64,000 bases of DNA from Acidiferrobacteraceae bacterium. Its GTDB lineage: Bacteria; Pseudomonadota; Gammaproteobacteria; Arenicellales; UBA868. Made by a program: the position numbers and the translations under genes. This document shows, piece after piece, positions 63,775 to 64,000 of this stretch; positions within the stretch are counted from its first letter, which is position 1, and the number at the start of each line of letters is the position of its first letter. The notes beneath the pieces are model-generated. The model searched no databases. It was not told where the DNA came from and saw only the letters and a list, made by a program, of their open reading frames with translations. The DNA lies in assembly GCA_002721105.1 (NCBI GenBank), contig PBJL01000012.1, positions 19,153-83,152 of the forward strand. The letters are read 5' to 3'.

Positions 63775-64000
63775 ATGCAAAACAAGAAATACAATACTTT
63801 ATTCCTATGCACGGGAAATTCTGCTCGTAGCATATTAGCGGAAGCAATATTAACGAGAGTTGGCAGTAAACAATTCTCTGCATACAGTGCGGGCAGTGAT
63901 CCAGCGGACATGGTAAATCCTTTTGCAATCACATTACTTAAGACAAAAGATTATCCTACAGGTAATCTTCGTTCAAAATCCTGGGACGAATTCTCAATGC
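63775..64000 (+). CDS. ArsC/low-molecular-weight protein tyrosine phosphatase-like protein, 3' end cut
   Basis: The frame is open from ATG 63775 to the right edge (75 codons). The P-loop CTGNSARS with nucleophile Cys12 near the N-terminus, and [10 protein letters not shown] further on, are typical of thioredoxin-linked arsenate reductases and related LMW phosphatases. It is transcribed divergently from phoB with a Pho box between. Arsenate enters through phosphate transporters, so an arsenate reductase beside the Pho regulon is plausible. The catalytic acid region lies beyond the edge, so reductase and phosphatase cannot be separated. Confidence 0.8.
   Translation, partial: MQNKKYNTLFLCTGNSARSILAEAILTRVGSKQFSAYSAGSDPADMVNPFAITLLKTKDYPTGNLRSKSWDEFSM

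Noticed and set aside
63678..63932. 84-codon leftward frame at the right edge
   Set aside because: Antisense to the ArsC/LMW-phosphatase-like gene and without any recognised motif.
1..64000. Mobile elements, CRISPR arrays, tRNA/rRNA genes, riboswitches
   Set aside because: I looked for spaced direct repeats, transposase or integrase motifs, tRNA cloverleaf ends and leader structures and saw none I could support by eye; a covariance-model scan would be decisive for RNAs.

Overview
This is an AT-rich window from a Gram-negative bacterium, most likely an uncultured marine-type Gammaproteobacterium. The reasons are a BamC lipoprotein, a homodimeric AceE-type pyruvate dehydrogenase, a porin-like outer-membrane protein, a PagL-like lipid A deacylase and a phoB-phoR-pstSCAB-phoU locus of pseudomonad layout. 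The lineage is inferred from gene content only. I see no phage genes, insertion sequences, CRISPR arrays, tRNAs or rRNAs. Genes are densely packed, many with 1-8 nt overlaps, and several are best read from GTG or TTG starts.

Region 1 (1-12.8 kb): a sat/cysC fusion, cut by the left edge, lies divergent from aceE-aceF-lpdA. Its ATP-sulfurylase domain has lost its catalytic motifs while the APS-kinase P-loop appears kept. Convergent to lpdA is a propionyl/methylmalonyl-CoA operon (pccA-meaB-epimerase). mobA, bamC and a small convergent lipoprotein follow.

Region 2 (12.8-16 kb) is an envelope block: a tiny, almost uncharged Gly/Ser-rich porin-like protein with a strong terminator, a PAP2 phosphatase, a PagL-like lipid A deacylase and a small exported protein.

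Region 3 (16-25 kb): a class III omega-aminotransferase is followed on the same strand by a complete polyamine-type ABC transporter (binding protein, two permeases, ATPase). Next come a class II aldolase and malate synthase G.

Region 4 (25-42 kb) is mixed metabolism: MFS transporters, a flavin reductase, a Cys-nucleophile alpha/beta hydrolase overlapping a family 2 glycosyltransferase, an N-carbamoyl-D-amino-acid hydrolase and an SMP-30 lactonase. It also holds a three-gene 2-oxoacid oxidoreductase operon with its own GltD-type flavin/Fe-S subunit, an SDR, a putative 2OG-Fe(II) oxygenase and a large RND/MMPL exporter.

Region 5 (42-55.6 kb): a six-gene operon joins a dipeptide-type ABC transporter (binding protein, two permeases, fused double ATPase) to HyuA/HyuB, the ATP-dependent hydantoinase/5-oxoprolinase pair. 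It is divergent from an M14 cytosolic-type carboxypeptidase. An aldo/keto reductase lacking its catalytic His, a TIGR04076-type protein and an SDR follow. The logic looks like import and opening of cyclic or gamma-linked amino-acid derivatives.

Region 6 (55.7-64 kb): the Pho regulon (phoB, phoR, pstS, pstC, pstA, pstB, phoU) with recognisable Pho boxes. A low-molecular-weight phosphatase/arsenate-reductase-like gene, cut by the right edge, is transcribed divergently from phoB.
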